Origin: Calothrix parasitica NIES-267
Lineage (GTDB): Bacteria; Cyanobacteriota; Cyanobacteriia; Cyanobacteriales; Nostocaceae
DNA: 64,000 nucleotides
Reading direction: 5' to 3'
Assembly: GCF_002368095.1 (NCBI RefSeq)
Contig: NZ_AP018227.1
Span: 8,786,001 to 8,850,000 of the forward strand
The notes beneath the pieces were generated by a model. The model was given only the letters and a program-made list of their open reading frames with translations, was not told where the DNA came from and searched no databases. Of the stretch, positions 18,480 to 27,181 are shown one piece after another. Position numbers and translations under genes: made by a program. How positions within the stretch are numbered: the first letter of the stretch is position 1; each line of letters begins with the position of its first letter.

Positions 18480-21400
18480 TTACTTTTTCTTAATCGGAAT
18501 CTGTACAACAAATTCTGCTCCTTGACTGGGTGTTGAATAAAAATAAAGTTTACCATTATGTCTTTCAGTGATAATTTGATAGCTAATTGAAAGTCCTAAA
18601 CCCGTACCTTTTCCGACTGGTTTAGTGGTAAAAAATGGATTAAATATTTGGTCTTGAATTTCTAATGGTATACCGGGACCGTTATCTGCAATTGAAACAG
18701 TTATCCAATCTTTATCAATCACTGATGTTGATATTTGTATTTCGCTGGGAGTGGTTTTGATGTCTTGTGGTGTACGCTGTTTGTTATGTTCTTCTAAAGC
18801 ATCTATGGCATTTGTTAATAAATTCATAAATACTTGATTTAGCGGACCTGGATAACAATTGACTTTTGGTAGTGCTTCGTAATCTTTAACAATTTTTATT
18901 TGTACTGTATTTACTTCTGGTTTAAGTCGATTTTGGAGAATCATTAGAGTACTATCAATACCTTCATGAACATCAACTTCCTTGACTGCTGCTTCATCCA
19001 AGCGCGAAAAATTACGTAAAGATAAAACAATTTCGCGAATTCTATCGGTTCCTACCTGCATTGATTGGAATAAGCTGGGAATATCTTCAAATAAAAATTC
19101 TAGTTCTGTTTCTTTTAAATATTCTTGAATTTCTGAAACTGGTTGGGGATAATTTTTCTGATATAGTTTTAAACACTTCATTAATTCTTGAGTGTATTCA
19201 TCTGCGTGTTGTAAATTGCCGTAAATGAATCCAACTGGGTTATTTATTTCGTGAGCAATACCCGCAACTAGTTGACCTAAAGAAGCCATTTTCTCAGATT
19301 GAATCATTTGAATTTGAGCTTTCTGTAAGTCTTTTAGAGTTTCGGTTAACTGTTCGGCTTGCTCGCGGGTTTTTCCTAATAAGTTTGCTTGTTTTAAAGC
19401 CACACTTAACTGGGCTGCAACCTGTGTAACAAATTTTATTTCCTCGTCTTTCCAATTGCGAATACGGCTGCATTGATGAATGCATAAAAGTCCCCACAAT
19501 CGTTTACCTTCCATCAAAGGAATGAGAATATATGCTTTAATGTGTAAATTTTCTAAGGTTTCGATATAGCAATTCTCGTATCCAGCTTTGTAAATGTTAG
19601 GAACGGCTAAAACTTTTCCTTGAGTATATTGAGGAACGTAATATTCTCCAAAACAATAGTCTTCAAACAGGGTACCGTTAGCTGGTTTAAATTCAGCTAA
19701 TACGTCTTCGGCAACAAATTCACCACTTATATATTTAGTGTTTTCATGAAAGCGAAAAACAGCAACTCTATCGGCTCGAATACTGCGTCTAATTTCTTGG
19801 GCAGTTGTTTTGAAAATAGTTTCTAAATCAAGTGATTCGCGAATTTTAGCAACTACATCAAATAGAATTTGTTGCTGCTGTGCATATTGACGCTGTTCGT
19901 TAGCACGAGATTGAGTCTGTGAAAGTAAATTCGCGCTTTGAATTGCTACTCCTAATTGATTGGAAACTTGAGCTAAAAATTCAACTTCTAAAGTTTCCCA
20001 TTTACGCGGTGCTGTATGTTGATAAGCTGCTAATAATCCCCATAATGTTTGTCCGACAAATATCGGAGTTAATGCATAAGCGCGGATTTTAAATTGCTCT
20101 AAAATATCTAAATGACAGCGCACGTGTCCGGCTTCATAAATATCATTAACCGCAAAACTTTCGTTATAGCGATATCTACCACCTTTAGTTTCTTGTAAAT
20201 GGGTATCTTTCCAGAATAAATCTTTACCAAAAGGGTTAATATTAGTCCAACTAACTTCTGGAATACCGAAATTACTTACAAATTCTCCACTCCAATCAGC
20301 ATTAAACCGATAAACACCAACTCTTTCGACTTGTAGCAATTTACAAACTTCCTGACAGGTAGTTTCTAGAATCAAATCAGTATTAGAAAAAGACCGAATT
20401 TTGGTCACAACATCCGTAAGAGTTCGCTGTCGTGCAATTGATTTTTCTAATGCAATTGATTGTTGTTTTGACTGCTCTAAAAATTCTGCTTGCTGAATCG
20501 CAACACCAAGCTGTCCACCAACTTGAGTTAAAAATTCAACTTCGTAATCCAGCCATTGACGCGGTGATGAATGTTGATAAGCAGCCAACAAACCCCATAG
20601 TTTTGGCCCAATAAAAATTGGTACTAAAGCATAAGCGCGAATTTTAAATTGTTCTAAAATATCTAGATGACAGCGCGTATGTCCCGCTTCGTAAATATCA
20701 TTAACTGCAAAACTTTCATTATTACGGTAACGTCCACCTTTAGTTTCTTGTAAATGAGTATCTTCCCAAACTAAATTTTTTCCAAAAGGATTACTAGTTT
20801 CCCATTGAGGTTCTACCGTACCAAAATGGCTGATAAATTCACCACTCCAGTCTTCATCAAATTGAAAAATCGCCGCTCTTTCCAAATTCAACAGATTACA
20901 AAGTTCTTGACAGGTGGTATCAAAGATAAATTTAGTATCTAAAGATGAGCGGATATTATCGACCACTTCCATCAAAGCACGCTGTCGCGCGACTGAGTTC
21001 TTTAGGTTTTTAGCTTGCTGCTCCCCTCGTGCAAGGGTTTCAGCTTGCTGCATTGCTATTCCTAGGTAACTTCCAGCTTGATGCAAAAATTCCACTTCAT
21101 CACTCAACCAGTGACGTGGTTGAGAATGTTGATAACCAGCAAGCAATCCCCATAATTTTTTACCTGCAAAAATCGGTGCAACAGCATAAGCACGTATCTG
21201 AAATTGTTCGAGAACTTCTATATAACAGCGGGGATAACCTTTCTCGTAAACATCAATAACACAATAAGGCTCATTTTTAATATATCTCCCACCTTGGGCT
21301 TTTTGTAAATGAGTATCTTCCCAAATCAAATTTTGTCCAAAAGCGCGAATATCATTCCAAGGACTGCGTGCAAATCCGAGATTATTAATAAAACTTCCGC

Positions 21401-21617
21401 TCCAGTCTTCATTAAACTTATAAATTGCTACCCTTTCGATACCTAGCAACCAACAAATATCTTGACTGGTGTCCGTACAAAGAGATTCTAGATTAACAGA
21501 TGCGCGAATTCTAGCAAGAATTCTATCAAGCAGCTTTTGATATTGTACAGTCCGCCCGAATAGTTCTCTATATTCTCCATCGGCTACATATGTTGATTCG
21601 TAAACGCTATCTGACAT
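18480..21617 (-). CDS. four-GAF histidine kinase, cyanobacteriochrome-like
   Basis: The 1045-residue soluble kinase has four GAF domains spaced about 185 residues apart, then a transmitter with GIAHEINNP (His789), an N-box ([17 protein letters not shown]), G1 box DNGPGIP and G2 box [10 protein letters not shown]. All four GAFs carry a cysteine at the bilin-attachment position of cyanobacteriochromes: Cys131 (RCY), Cys316 (RCH), Cys501 (RCH) and Cys683 (NCY). GAF4 also has a DYCF motif with Cys655 exactly 28 residues earlier, the DXCF signature of dual-cysteine cyanobacteriochromes. I start at MSDSVYES; upstream in-frame residues look untranslated. It lies downstream of the ethylene-receptor-like kinase on the same strand. 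It is probably a light-sensing kinase; actual bilin binding is inferred. Confidence 0.88.
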   Translation of the reverse strand: MSDSVYESTYVADGEYRELFGRTVQYQKLLDRILARIRASVNLESLCTDTSQDICWLLGIERVAIYKFNEDWSGSFINNLGFARSPWNDIRAFGQNLIWEDTHLQKAQGGRYIKNEPYCVIDVYEKGYPRCYIEVLEQFQIRAYAVAPIFAGKKLWGLLAGYQHSQPRHWLSDEVEFLHQAGSYLGIAMQQAETLARGEQQAKNLKNSVARQRALMEVVDNIRSSLDTKFIFDTTCQELCNLLNLERAAIFQFDEDWSGEFISHFGTVEPQWETSNPFGKNLVWEDTHLQETKGGRYRNNESFAVNDIYEAGHTRCHLDILEQFKIRAYALVPIFIGPKLWGLLAAYQHSSPRQWLDYEVEFLTQVGGQLGVAIQQAEFLEQSKQQSIALEKSIARQRTLTDVVTKIRSFSNTDLILETTCQEVCKLLQVERVGVYRFNADWSGEFVSNFGIPEVSWTNINPFGKDLFWKDTHLQETKGGRYRYNESFAVNDIYEAGHVRCHLDILEQFKIRAYALTPIFVGQTLWGLLAAYQHTAPRKWETLEVEFLAQVSNQLGVAIQSANLLSQTQSRANEQRQYAQQQQILFDVVAKIRESLDLETIFKTTAQEIRRSIRADRVAVFRFHENTKYISGEFVAEDVLAEFKPANGTLFEDYCFGEYYVPQYTQGKVLAVPNIYKAGYENCYIETLENLHIKAYILIPLMEGKRLWGLLCIHQCSRIRNWKDEEIKFVTQVAAQLSVALKQANLLGKTREQAEQLTETLKDLQKAQIQMIQSEKMASLGQLVAGIAHEINNPVGFIYGNLQHADEYTQELMKCLKLYQKNYPQPVSEIQEYLKETELEFLFEDIPSLFQSMQVGTDRIREIVLSLRNFSRLDEAAVKEVDVHEGIDSTLMILQNRLKPEVNTVQIKIVKDYEALPKVNCYPGPLNQVFMNLLTNAIDALEEHNKQRTPQDIKTTPSEIQISTSVIDKDWITVSIADNGPGIPLEIQDQIFNPFFTTKPVGKGTGLGLSISYQIITERHNGKLYFYSTPSQGAEFVVQIPIKKK

Positions 21618-21835
21618 GGATATTATAAAAACTATGTTTAAATTTATTACTGTTAAGTTTATTGTTCCCAAATAAGCGTTAACTTTATGTATGAATTTGA
21701 ACTTTTTTATAAGTTTATATACGTCTAATAAATAAAGATAAAAGTGTATTTACTTAAGTAAAAACTCAGAAAACCGACATTGTCAAAACATATCGGGTTT
21801 ATTTATTAATAAATTATCCTATTTATTGTTATCTA

Positions 21836-23137
21836 CTAATTTATTTTTTTACGAGCAATAGGAATCTCAATCACAAATTTAGTTCCTTCCGAAGCAATAG
21901 AATTAAAAGATAATTTTCCACCATGTTTATCTGTAATAATTTCATAGCTAATAGATAAACCCAAACCCGTACCTTTTCCTACCTGCTTCGTTGTAAAAAA
22001 TGGGTCAAAAATATTTGAATGTATCTCGGGAGGAATTCCACCAGCGTTATCAGCAATGATGATTTGTAGGAAATTATCAGCTTTGTGAGTAGAAATTATA
22101 ATTTGATTAGAATTAGCTTTTTGATTCTCTGGTTTTTCTTCAAAAGCATCAATAGCATTAGCAAGAATATTCATAAATACTTGATTTAGCTGACTGGGAT
22201 AACATTCCACACCGGGAATCTCACCATATTCTTTAACAACTTTGATTTCGGAATGTTTTGGAGTTGCTTTTAACTGATTCTGCAAAATCATCAAAGTGCT
22301 ATCAATACCTTGATGAATATCTACTTCTTTAAAATCAGCTTCATCCAAGCGAGAAAAATTACGCAGCGATAAAACAATTTTATAAATTCGCTCTGTCCCT
22401 ACACCCATTGAATCGAGCAATTTTGTAAAATCTTCTTTAATAAAATCCAATTCTATTTCTTCTATTTTCTCTTTAATTGCTTCAGAAGGTTGAGAATATT
22501 CTTGTTGATAAAGCTCTAATAATTCGATAAAATCGCGAGCGTATTCTCTAGCTGGAACAAGATTACTATATACAAAACTAACTGGATTATTGATTTCGTG
22601 AGCAACCCCCGCTACCATTTGTCCCAACCCAGACATTTTCTCGGCATGAATCATCTGAGCTTGAGTTCGCTGAAGCTCCACTAAAGTTTCTTCTAAATGC
22701 TGAGTTTGTAAACTCAACTTTGTTTCTATTTTTCTTCTTTCAATAATTTCTTTTTCTAAAGCAATATTTAAAGCTGACAACTTGGGAACATTCGGAATTG
22801 CGATTAATTTTGGAGTTAACCAAAAAAGTAAAATAGCCGTAGCTAAAGAGATTACAGCAGTCGAAGCCTTTAACCAACCAGAAACCCAATAATTAGGATG
22901 CCATAAAGTCCAAACTTCCGCTAAATGTGTAAATCCACATAAAATAATGAAAGCACCAAAACAAAGAAATATCCAATCAAAAGGAACATCATCTCGTTTA
23001 TTAACTATGTGAACAAGCATTATGGGAATTAAAAAATAAGCAACCGTAATCAAAGAATCTGAAATTAGATGCAGCGAAACCAATCCAGTTTTCCATAGAT
23101 AACAGTGTCCGTGAGGAATAAATATAGTAGAGAGCAT
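21836..23137 (-). CDS. ethylene-receptor-like membrane histidine kinase
   Basis: The 433-residue protein starts with three transmembrane helices (about 22-45, 53-73 and 87-107) that match the plant ETR1 ethylene-binding domain. The shared features are [13 protein letters not shown] with Asp27, and [13 protein letters not shown] with Cys67 and His71, the copper ligands of ETR1. A short coiled coil leads to a transmitter with GVAHEINNP (His180), N-box [14 protein letters not shown]1 box DNAGGIP and G2 box [10 protein letters not shown]. There is no GAF domain, unlike plant ETR1 or Synechocystis SynEtr1 (slr1212). The gene lies 218 bp upstream of the cyanobacteriochrome-like kinase, same strand. 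It probably binds ethylene through Cu(I); this is inferred from conserved residues. Confidence 0.88.
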   Translation of the reverse strand: MLSTIFIPHGHCYLWKTGLVSLHLISDSLITVAYFLIPIMLVHIVNKRDDVPFDWIFLCFGAFIILCGFTHLAEVWTLWHPNYWVSGWLKASTAVISLATAILLFWLTPKLIAIPNVPKLSALNIALEKEIIERRKIETKLSLQTQHLEETLVELQRTQAQMIHAEKMSGLGQMVAGVAHEINNPVSFVYSNLVPAREYARDFIELLELYQQEYSQPSEAIKEKIEEIELDFIKEDFTKLLDSMGVGTERIYKIVLSLRNFSRLDEADFKEVDIHQGIDSTLMILQNQLKATPKHSEIKVVKEYGEIPGVECYPSQLNQVFMNILANAIDAFEEKPENQKANSNQIIISTHKADNFLQIIIADNAGGIPPEIHSNIFDPFFTTKQVGKGTGLGLSISYEIITDKHGGKLSFNSIASEGTKFVIEIPIARKKIN

Positions 23138-23255
23138 CTTTATAGAGGTAATTAAATATCACTAAGAATATATTCTCACCAGTCTAACTTCAGAAATTCG
23201 GAAAAAGTAGAGCTAAATCATATCTATGTTTGGGATGAAGAAACATGCTTAAGAG

Positions 23256-23730
23256 TAGTAGTCCTTTTCATTAATTTTGACAGTTTTGTTTTCTACGGAG
23301 GTAATGTAGAGACGTTATAAATAACGTCTCCCGACATTTCCAAAGAAAACGCGACCATAGCCGAATTTATGAAACCCACCACTAGTAGTCCTTTTCATTA
23401 ATTTTGACAGTTTTGTTTTCTACGGAGGTAATGTAGAGACGTTATAAATAACGTCTCCCAACATTTCCAAAGAAAACGCGACCCATCAGAATTTATGAAA
23501 CGCACCAGTAATAGTCCTTTTCATTAATTTTGACAGTTTTGTTTTCTACGGAGGTAATGTAGAGACGTTATAAATAACGTCTCCCGACATTTCCAAAGAA
23601 AACGCGACCATAGCCGAATTTATGAAACAGACCAGTAGTAGTCAATTGCATGAATTATGATGGGTTTGTTTTCTTCCAAACGTAGGGAGACGTAGCACTG
23701 CTACGTCTCTACACGGGTTTCATGTTTTGA
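23256..23730. repeat. three tandem 126-bp imperfect palindromes plus a diverged fourth
   Basis: Near-identical units start with CTTTTCATTA at 23264, 23391 and 23517 (periods 127 and 126). Each unit folds back on itself around a GTAGAGACGTTATAAATAACGTCTC core and has outer arms TTCATTAATT and AATTTATGAA. A diverged fourth copy at about 23637-23730 has a different core (AGCACTGCT) and matches the copy at 11145. The gap 23138-23780 holds no gene. Two further copies lie at 40411-40762. Confidence 0.85.
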
Positions 23731-23780
23731 GTAAATATTTAAATACAATTCTTAATTCAGCAACGTTTATTGATAACTGC

Positions 23781-24920
23781 TCACTGCTCGCTGTTAGCAA
23801 CTTTCATTACAAAATTCACCAACCAAGGTCCTAAAGCGATAATAATTAACATTCTGGTTAACTGCATTGCTAGTACTAAACCAGTATCACCACCTAATTG
23901 CATTACGGTAGCAACCATTGCTTCTAATCCTCCGGGAGTAAACCCTAATAGCGAAGTGATGGTATCAACATGGGTAAATACATGAAATTCGTAACCAACA
24001 CCAACACATAGAAGAATTAAGGAAATTACTAAAACAATTTCAATTAATACCGCTTTCAAAAGTTTATTTGCAGTTTTAATATCGAATTTAACCCCAATGG
24101 AAAGTCCGACACAAAATAATCCTAAAGCAAATAACCATTGAGGAACCACTAAATTATAAGGACAACTCCAAAATACTGCTAACCCGACCAAAAATGTACC
24201 TAAAAACCCAGCAGCTGGTAAACGTAAGCGATTCCCACCCCACATTCCCACAATACAACATCCACCCAACAGGATTAAATTCAACCACATCGGAATTGAA
24301 GAATTATCCGCTACTGTTGGTGCGATCGCCATTGTCATGGAGTTATTCAAATCGACTGGGAAAAAGAAACCGGCAGCGCTCGGTATCAGCAGTACTACTA
24401 AGAGCAAACGTAAATATTGAAACACTGCAACAGCAACGGCATCTGCTCCCATCTCTTCCGCTATCGGGACAATACTAGAAGCAGCACCGGGGATAAACGC
24501 GACTAATCCCGTAACTCTATCTATTCCAGACCAGCGAGACAATAGATATCCGTGAAACAAGCTCAAACATCCAGAAATTAACACGCATAACAGCAACGGT
24601 ACCGCATAAGTCGCAGCTACATTGATAGTGTCCCAAGAAAAACGTGCTGCTGTAGCAAGAGCAATAAAAGCTTTTCCTACGGTAATAAACAGCTTAGGTA
24701 GTGGCTGAGGTTTTCCTCGAACCGCTGAATAAATAATTCCCCCAATCATCGAACCTAACAACCAACCCACAGGAATTTGCAGCCAGACAAATATAAAACT
24801 GACGCAGATTCCTAGAGTTAACTGAGAAATAATTGTTGTTATCTGAGGAAGATAGGAAACGAGCTTCTGCTTTAGTTCCTGAGTAGCATTTTTTTCTAAA
24901 GGTATAATTTTATCAATCAC
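23781..24920 (-). CDS. AbrB-family integral membrane protein (PF05145 type)
   Basis: The 379-residue protein has about ten hydrophobic helices arranged as two similar halves. Each half contains a Gly/Pro-rich loop: LVAFIPGAASSIVPIAEEMGAD near residue 140, and SLLGFTPGGLEAMVATVMQLGGD near residue 335. This is the duplicated AbrB membrane family, often misnamed ammonia monooxygenase or transcriptional regulator; it is unrelated to the DNA-binding AbrB. A transport role is usually assumed but the substrate is unknown. The start is a GTG (24920) after an AT-rich leader. It is a single gene flanked by repeats on one side and the XisI gene on the other. Confidence 0.82.
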   Translation of the reverse strand: MIDKIIPLEKNATQELKQKLVSYLPQITTIISQLTLGICVSFIFVWLQIPVGWLLGSMIGGIIYSAVRGKPQPLPKLFITVGKAFIALATAARFSWDTINVAATYAVPLLLCVLISGCLSLFHGYLLSRWSGIDRVTGLVAFIPGAASSIVPIAEEMGADAVAVAVFQYLRLLLVVLLIPSAAGFFFPVDLNNSMTMAIAPTVADNSSIPMWLNLILLGGCCIVGMWGGNRLRLPAAGFLGTFLVGLAVFWSCPYNLVVPQWLFALGLFCVGLSIGVKFDIKTANKLLKAVLIEIVLVISLILLCVGVGYEFHVFTHVDTITSLLGFTPGGLEAMVATVMQLGGDTGLVLAMQLTRMLIIIALGPWLVNFVMKVANSEQ

Positions 24921-25063
24921 AAAGCTATTTATAAACAGATATATTTACAATAAGAATTAAATCATTAATTCTCATCTCAGTTTATCTTGCTTCATGAGTA
25001 TATTGGGTTGAAAAATTGTATTATCCTTTTCAAATCGCAAGCAACCAATTACCGAATACTTAA

Positions 25064-25402
25064 TTATCCAACAGCAAATTCTGTAAATTGTCCCTTAAAA
25101 GCAGAGTGAAACCCTAAGACAATATCTTGTTTTGGAACTCCTTGCTCTAACAATTCATCAGCAACACCACCCTCAGTTCCATCATGCTGTATCCAAATTT
25201 TTCCGTCTTTAATATCAATGTGAACAACGCATCCATAAACTCGTTTATCATTATTCGACCAACCAACATGAATTAGTTGATAATGATTTCTTTGGGTATC
25301 AAAAGCAATCTGTGGTTCAACATCTTCATTAATTGATTTATAAGAAGCATGTTCTAGTAAAATATCTTGAACTATTTGCCGATACTTCTCTATCTTTTCC
25401 AT
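25064..25402 (-). CDS. xisI: XisI-family protein
   Basis: The 112-residue protein matches the XisI family, first described as a factor controlling excision of the fdxN element in Anabaena and since found as many copies in cyanobacteria. Recognisable features are MEKIEKYRQIVQDILLEHA, VHIDIKDGKIWIQHDGTE and ADELLEQGVPKQDIVLGFH. It looks intact. Its ATG overlaps the stop of the preceding xisH frame (ACATGG...TAG), the usual arrangement for the pair. Its own function is unresolved; some XisHI pairs sit nowhere near a developmental excision element, and no excision element is visible here. Confidence 0.88.
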   Translation of the reverse strand: MEKIEKYRQIVQDILLEHASYKSINEDVEPQIAFDTQRNHYQLIHVGWSNNDKRVYGCVVHIDIKDGKIWIQHDGTEGGVADELLEQGVPKQDIVLGFHSAFKGQFTEFAVG

Positions 25403-25799
25403 GTCACAATTACCTGTTTTTTTGGGTCGTATACAATTAAATTTACTTGATAACGCTCTACTAAAATTCTTGGCAATTCTAAATTAAAAAAAGAACGATA
25501 GGTGTCTAATCGGATTGCTAAATAAAGTATTCTTCCTGTAGTGCAACTTGATACTTCAAAAATTTCCCTAAAGCATTACTAAATTCTGTAGTCGCAGAAT
25601 TCCCCACAAAACTTTTTATCTCAACAGCTATTCTTTCTTCACCTTTTTGTGCAGCAATAATTCTTTCTGCACCTAAATCAATAAATAGTTCTAATCCACC
25701 AAAACGTAGAAATAATGGGTCATCTGTAATATTCCATCCTTCTTTCTCTAAAGCGGATTTTACAACATCGTGAGGGTGATTAAACGCAGCCTTATACAA
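25390..25799 (-). pseudogene. xisH: frameshifted xisH
   Basis: The first frame (25518-25799) encodes the XisH core DLGAERIIAAQKGEERIAVEIKSF, with the D-(ExK) pattern of a restriction-endonuclease-like fold, but stops after VALQEEYFI. The missing C-terminal half continues in another frame as GRILYLAIRLDTYRSFFN, then LELPRILVERYQVNLIVYDP, and ends VTWKR with a TAG overlapping the xisI start. So a deletion or frameshift near 25525 splits the gene. The first frame opens with a TTG, while a typical MPA start (ATG at 25818) lies 19 nt upstream in another frame, suggesting a second lesion. XisI downstream is intact. A sequencing error or programmed frameshift cannot be ruled out. Confidence 0.8.
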
Positions 25800-25921
25800 A
25801 ATTGGTATTAGCAGGCATAATTTGACTATTGATGACCAGACAATTTAATTATTTATTAGTATTCACTTACTTCAAAATCAACTAAATTTATTTTCAATAT
25901 AAGTTACATTTTTTAAAAATT

Positions 25922-26950
25922 ATGAGTGACAACCAACAAACCAATATTCAAGGTATCTACGAAGTTTGTATTGGAGTTAAAGAGCCAATTTCAGCGATTC
26001 AATACTGGCAGCAATTCGGTTATCGTATCGGCGATACTGGTGAATTAAGCGCCGAAAAATCCAATAAATTATACGGAGTTAATTCCGCTTTACGCTCCAT
26101 TCGACTTTATCATCAAAATTCCGACCACGGTTTAATTCGGTTAATGATTTGGGAAAATCCGATTAATGAAGGGTTGGGTATCAGTTCAATGAAAGTCAAA
26201 GGAAATCGTTGGGCTACTACCTTAACTAATGATTCTTTGAATATTTTAAATCATGCTGAGTTAGCACAAGCAGCAGGTGAAACTATTAAATATACCTCAC
26301 CCCGTTGGGAAGTGATTTACAACAAAGAAAGAAAAAGCCGTCCTTTTATAAACGAAACTGTAGGAGTGCGAGAAATGCTGTTGCTCCAACCTTTAACTCG
26401 ACAAGTTTTATTTCAAAGGTTTGGCTACAATTTACCTGATTATGGAAACATTAACGAAAATTCCCCTTTCAAAACCAGCCAGTTTACTCATATGGGAATA
26501 ATCGTTCAAGATGATAGCAAAGAAGTTTTGAACTTTTACGAATCAGCTTTAGGTTTGTTACGGGTTCGTGATGATGTCGAAACAAGTTACGATTCATCTG
26601 TAGCAGGTAGAGAAATATTTGATTTACAACCGGATGAAAAATTTATTGTGACAGCTTTTGACGAACCGCGTTCTTCTGCAACAGATTTATTTGCCGCACG
26701 TTCTGGTAGACTTTATATTATTCGTTTTCCCGAATCTCTCAAGCTAAAAGTAGAATTTGATAAAGCAAGACCGGGGTGTTTGGGAATGTGTTTATATACC
26801 TATCGCGTATCTTCTATAAATCATTATTTAGAAAGCATTAAGTCAGCTTCCGCAACAAATATTACAGCAATTGAAAATAATGAATTTGAAGAAAATAGTT
26901 TTTCTTTCACAGCACCAGACGGTTATTTTTGGACAATCATCAGTGAATAG
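25922..26950 (+). CDS. VOC-superfamily (glyoxalase/dioxygenase fold) protein
   Basis: The 342-residue protein appears to hold two vicinal-oxygen-chelate modules. The N-terminal one (about 10-130) starts IYEVCIGVKEPISAIQYWQQFGY and includes SIRLYHQNSDHGLIRLMIWE. The second (about 188-340) has TSQFTHMGIIVQDDSKEVLNFYESALGL and ends NSFSFTAPDGYFWTII. The FTHMGI histidine and the Glu near the end could be metal ligands. I cannot assign a substrate. It is a single gene bounded by AGTTAAC heptamers downstream. Candidate roles are dioxygenase, epimerase or a resistance-type binding protein. Confidence 0.75.
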   Translation: MSDNQQTNIQGIYEVCIGVKEPISAIQYWQQFGYRIGDTGELSAEKSNKLYGVNSALRSIRLYHQNSDHGLIRLMIWENPINEGLGISSMKVKGNRWATTLTNDSLNILNHAELAQAAGETIKYTSPRWEVIYNKERKSRPFINETVGVREMLLLQPLTRQVLFQRFGYNLPDYGNINENSPFKTSQFTHMGIIVQDDSKEVLNFYESALGLLRVRDDVETSYDSSVAGREIFDLQPDEKFIVTAFDEPRSSATDLFAARSGRLYIIRFPESLKLKVEFDKARPGCLGMCLYTYRVSSINHYLESIKSASATNITAIENNEFEENSFSFTAPDGYFWTIISE

Positions 26951-27065
26951 TTAACAGTTAACAGTTAACAGTTAACAGTTAACAGTTAGTAGTCACCAAT
27001 AACCGGTAAATTTGAGAGTTTGCTACTTTCTACTTTCTACTTTCTACTTGCTACTTTTTACTTTC
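26945..27065. repeat. AGTTAAC and CTACTTT heptamer tracts
   Basis: Five AGTTAAC units (26950-26987) begin directly at the stop codon of the VOC gene. CTACTTT-type units follow (about 27020-27065). Both have a period of seven but unrelated sequence. Confidence 0.85.
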
Positions 27066-27181
27066 TATTCCCTAATTCATACTCACTTGTTTGTAATTTA
27101 ACTTTATCTTGTATAGAAGAGCCGTAAAGACGATATCTGATATCTTAAAAGATAGGCTTTCGGTAGGGGATGATTCGATTC

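Noticed and set aside
18215-18480. Possible CRISPR-like array in the short-repeat tract
   Set aside because: Units are 7-8 bp and contiguous with no unique spacers; these are simple tandem repeats.
25064-25799. fdxN-type developmental excision element
   Set aside because: Only XisH/XisI relatives are present; there is no XisF-like recombinase, nif gene or visible attachment repeat, and XisHI pairs occur widely without such elements.
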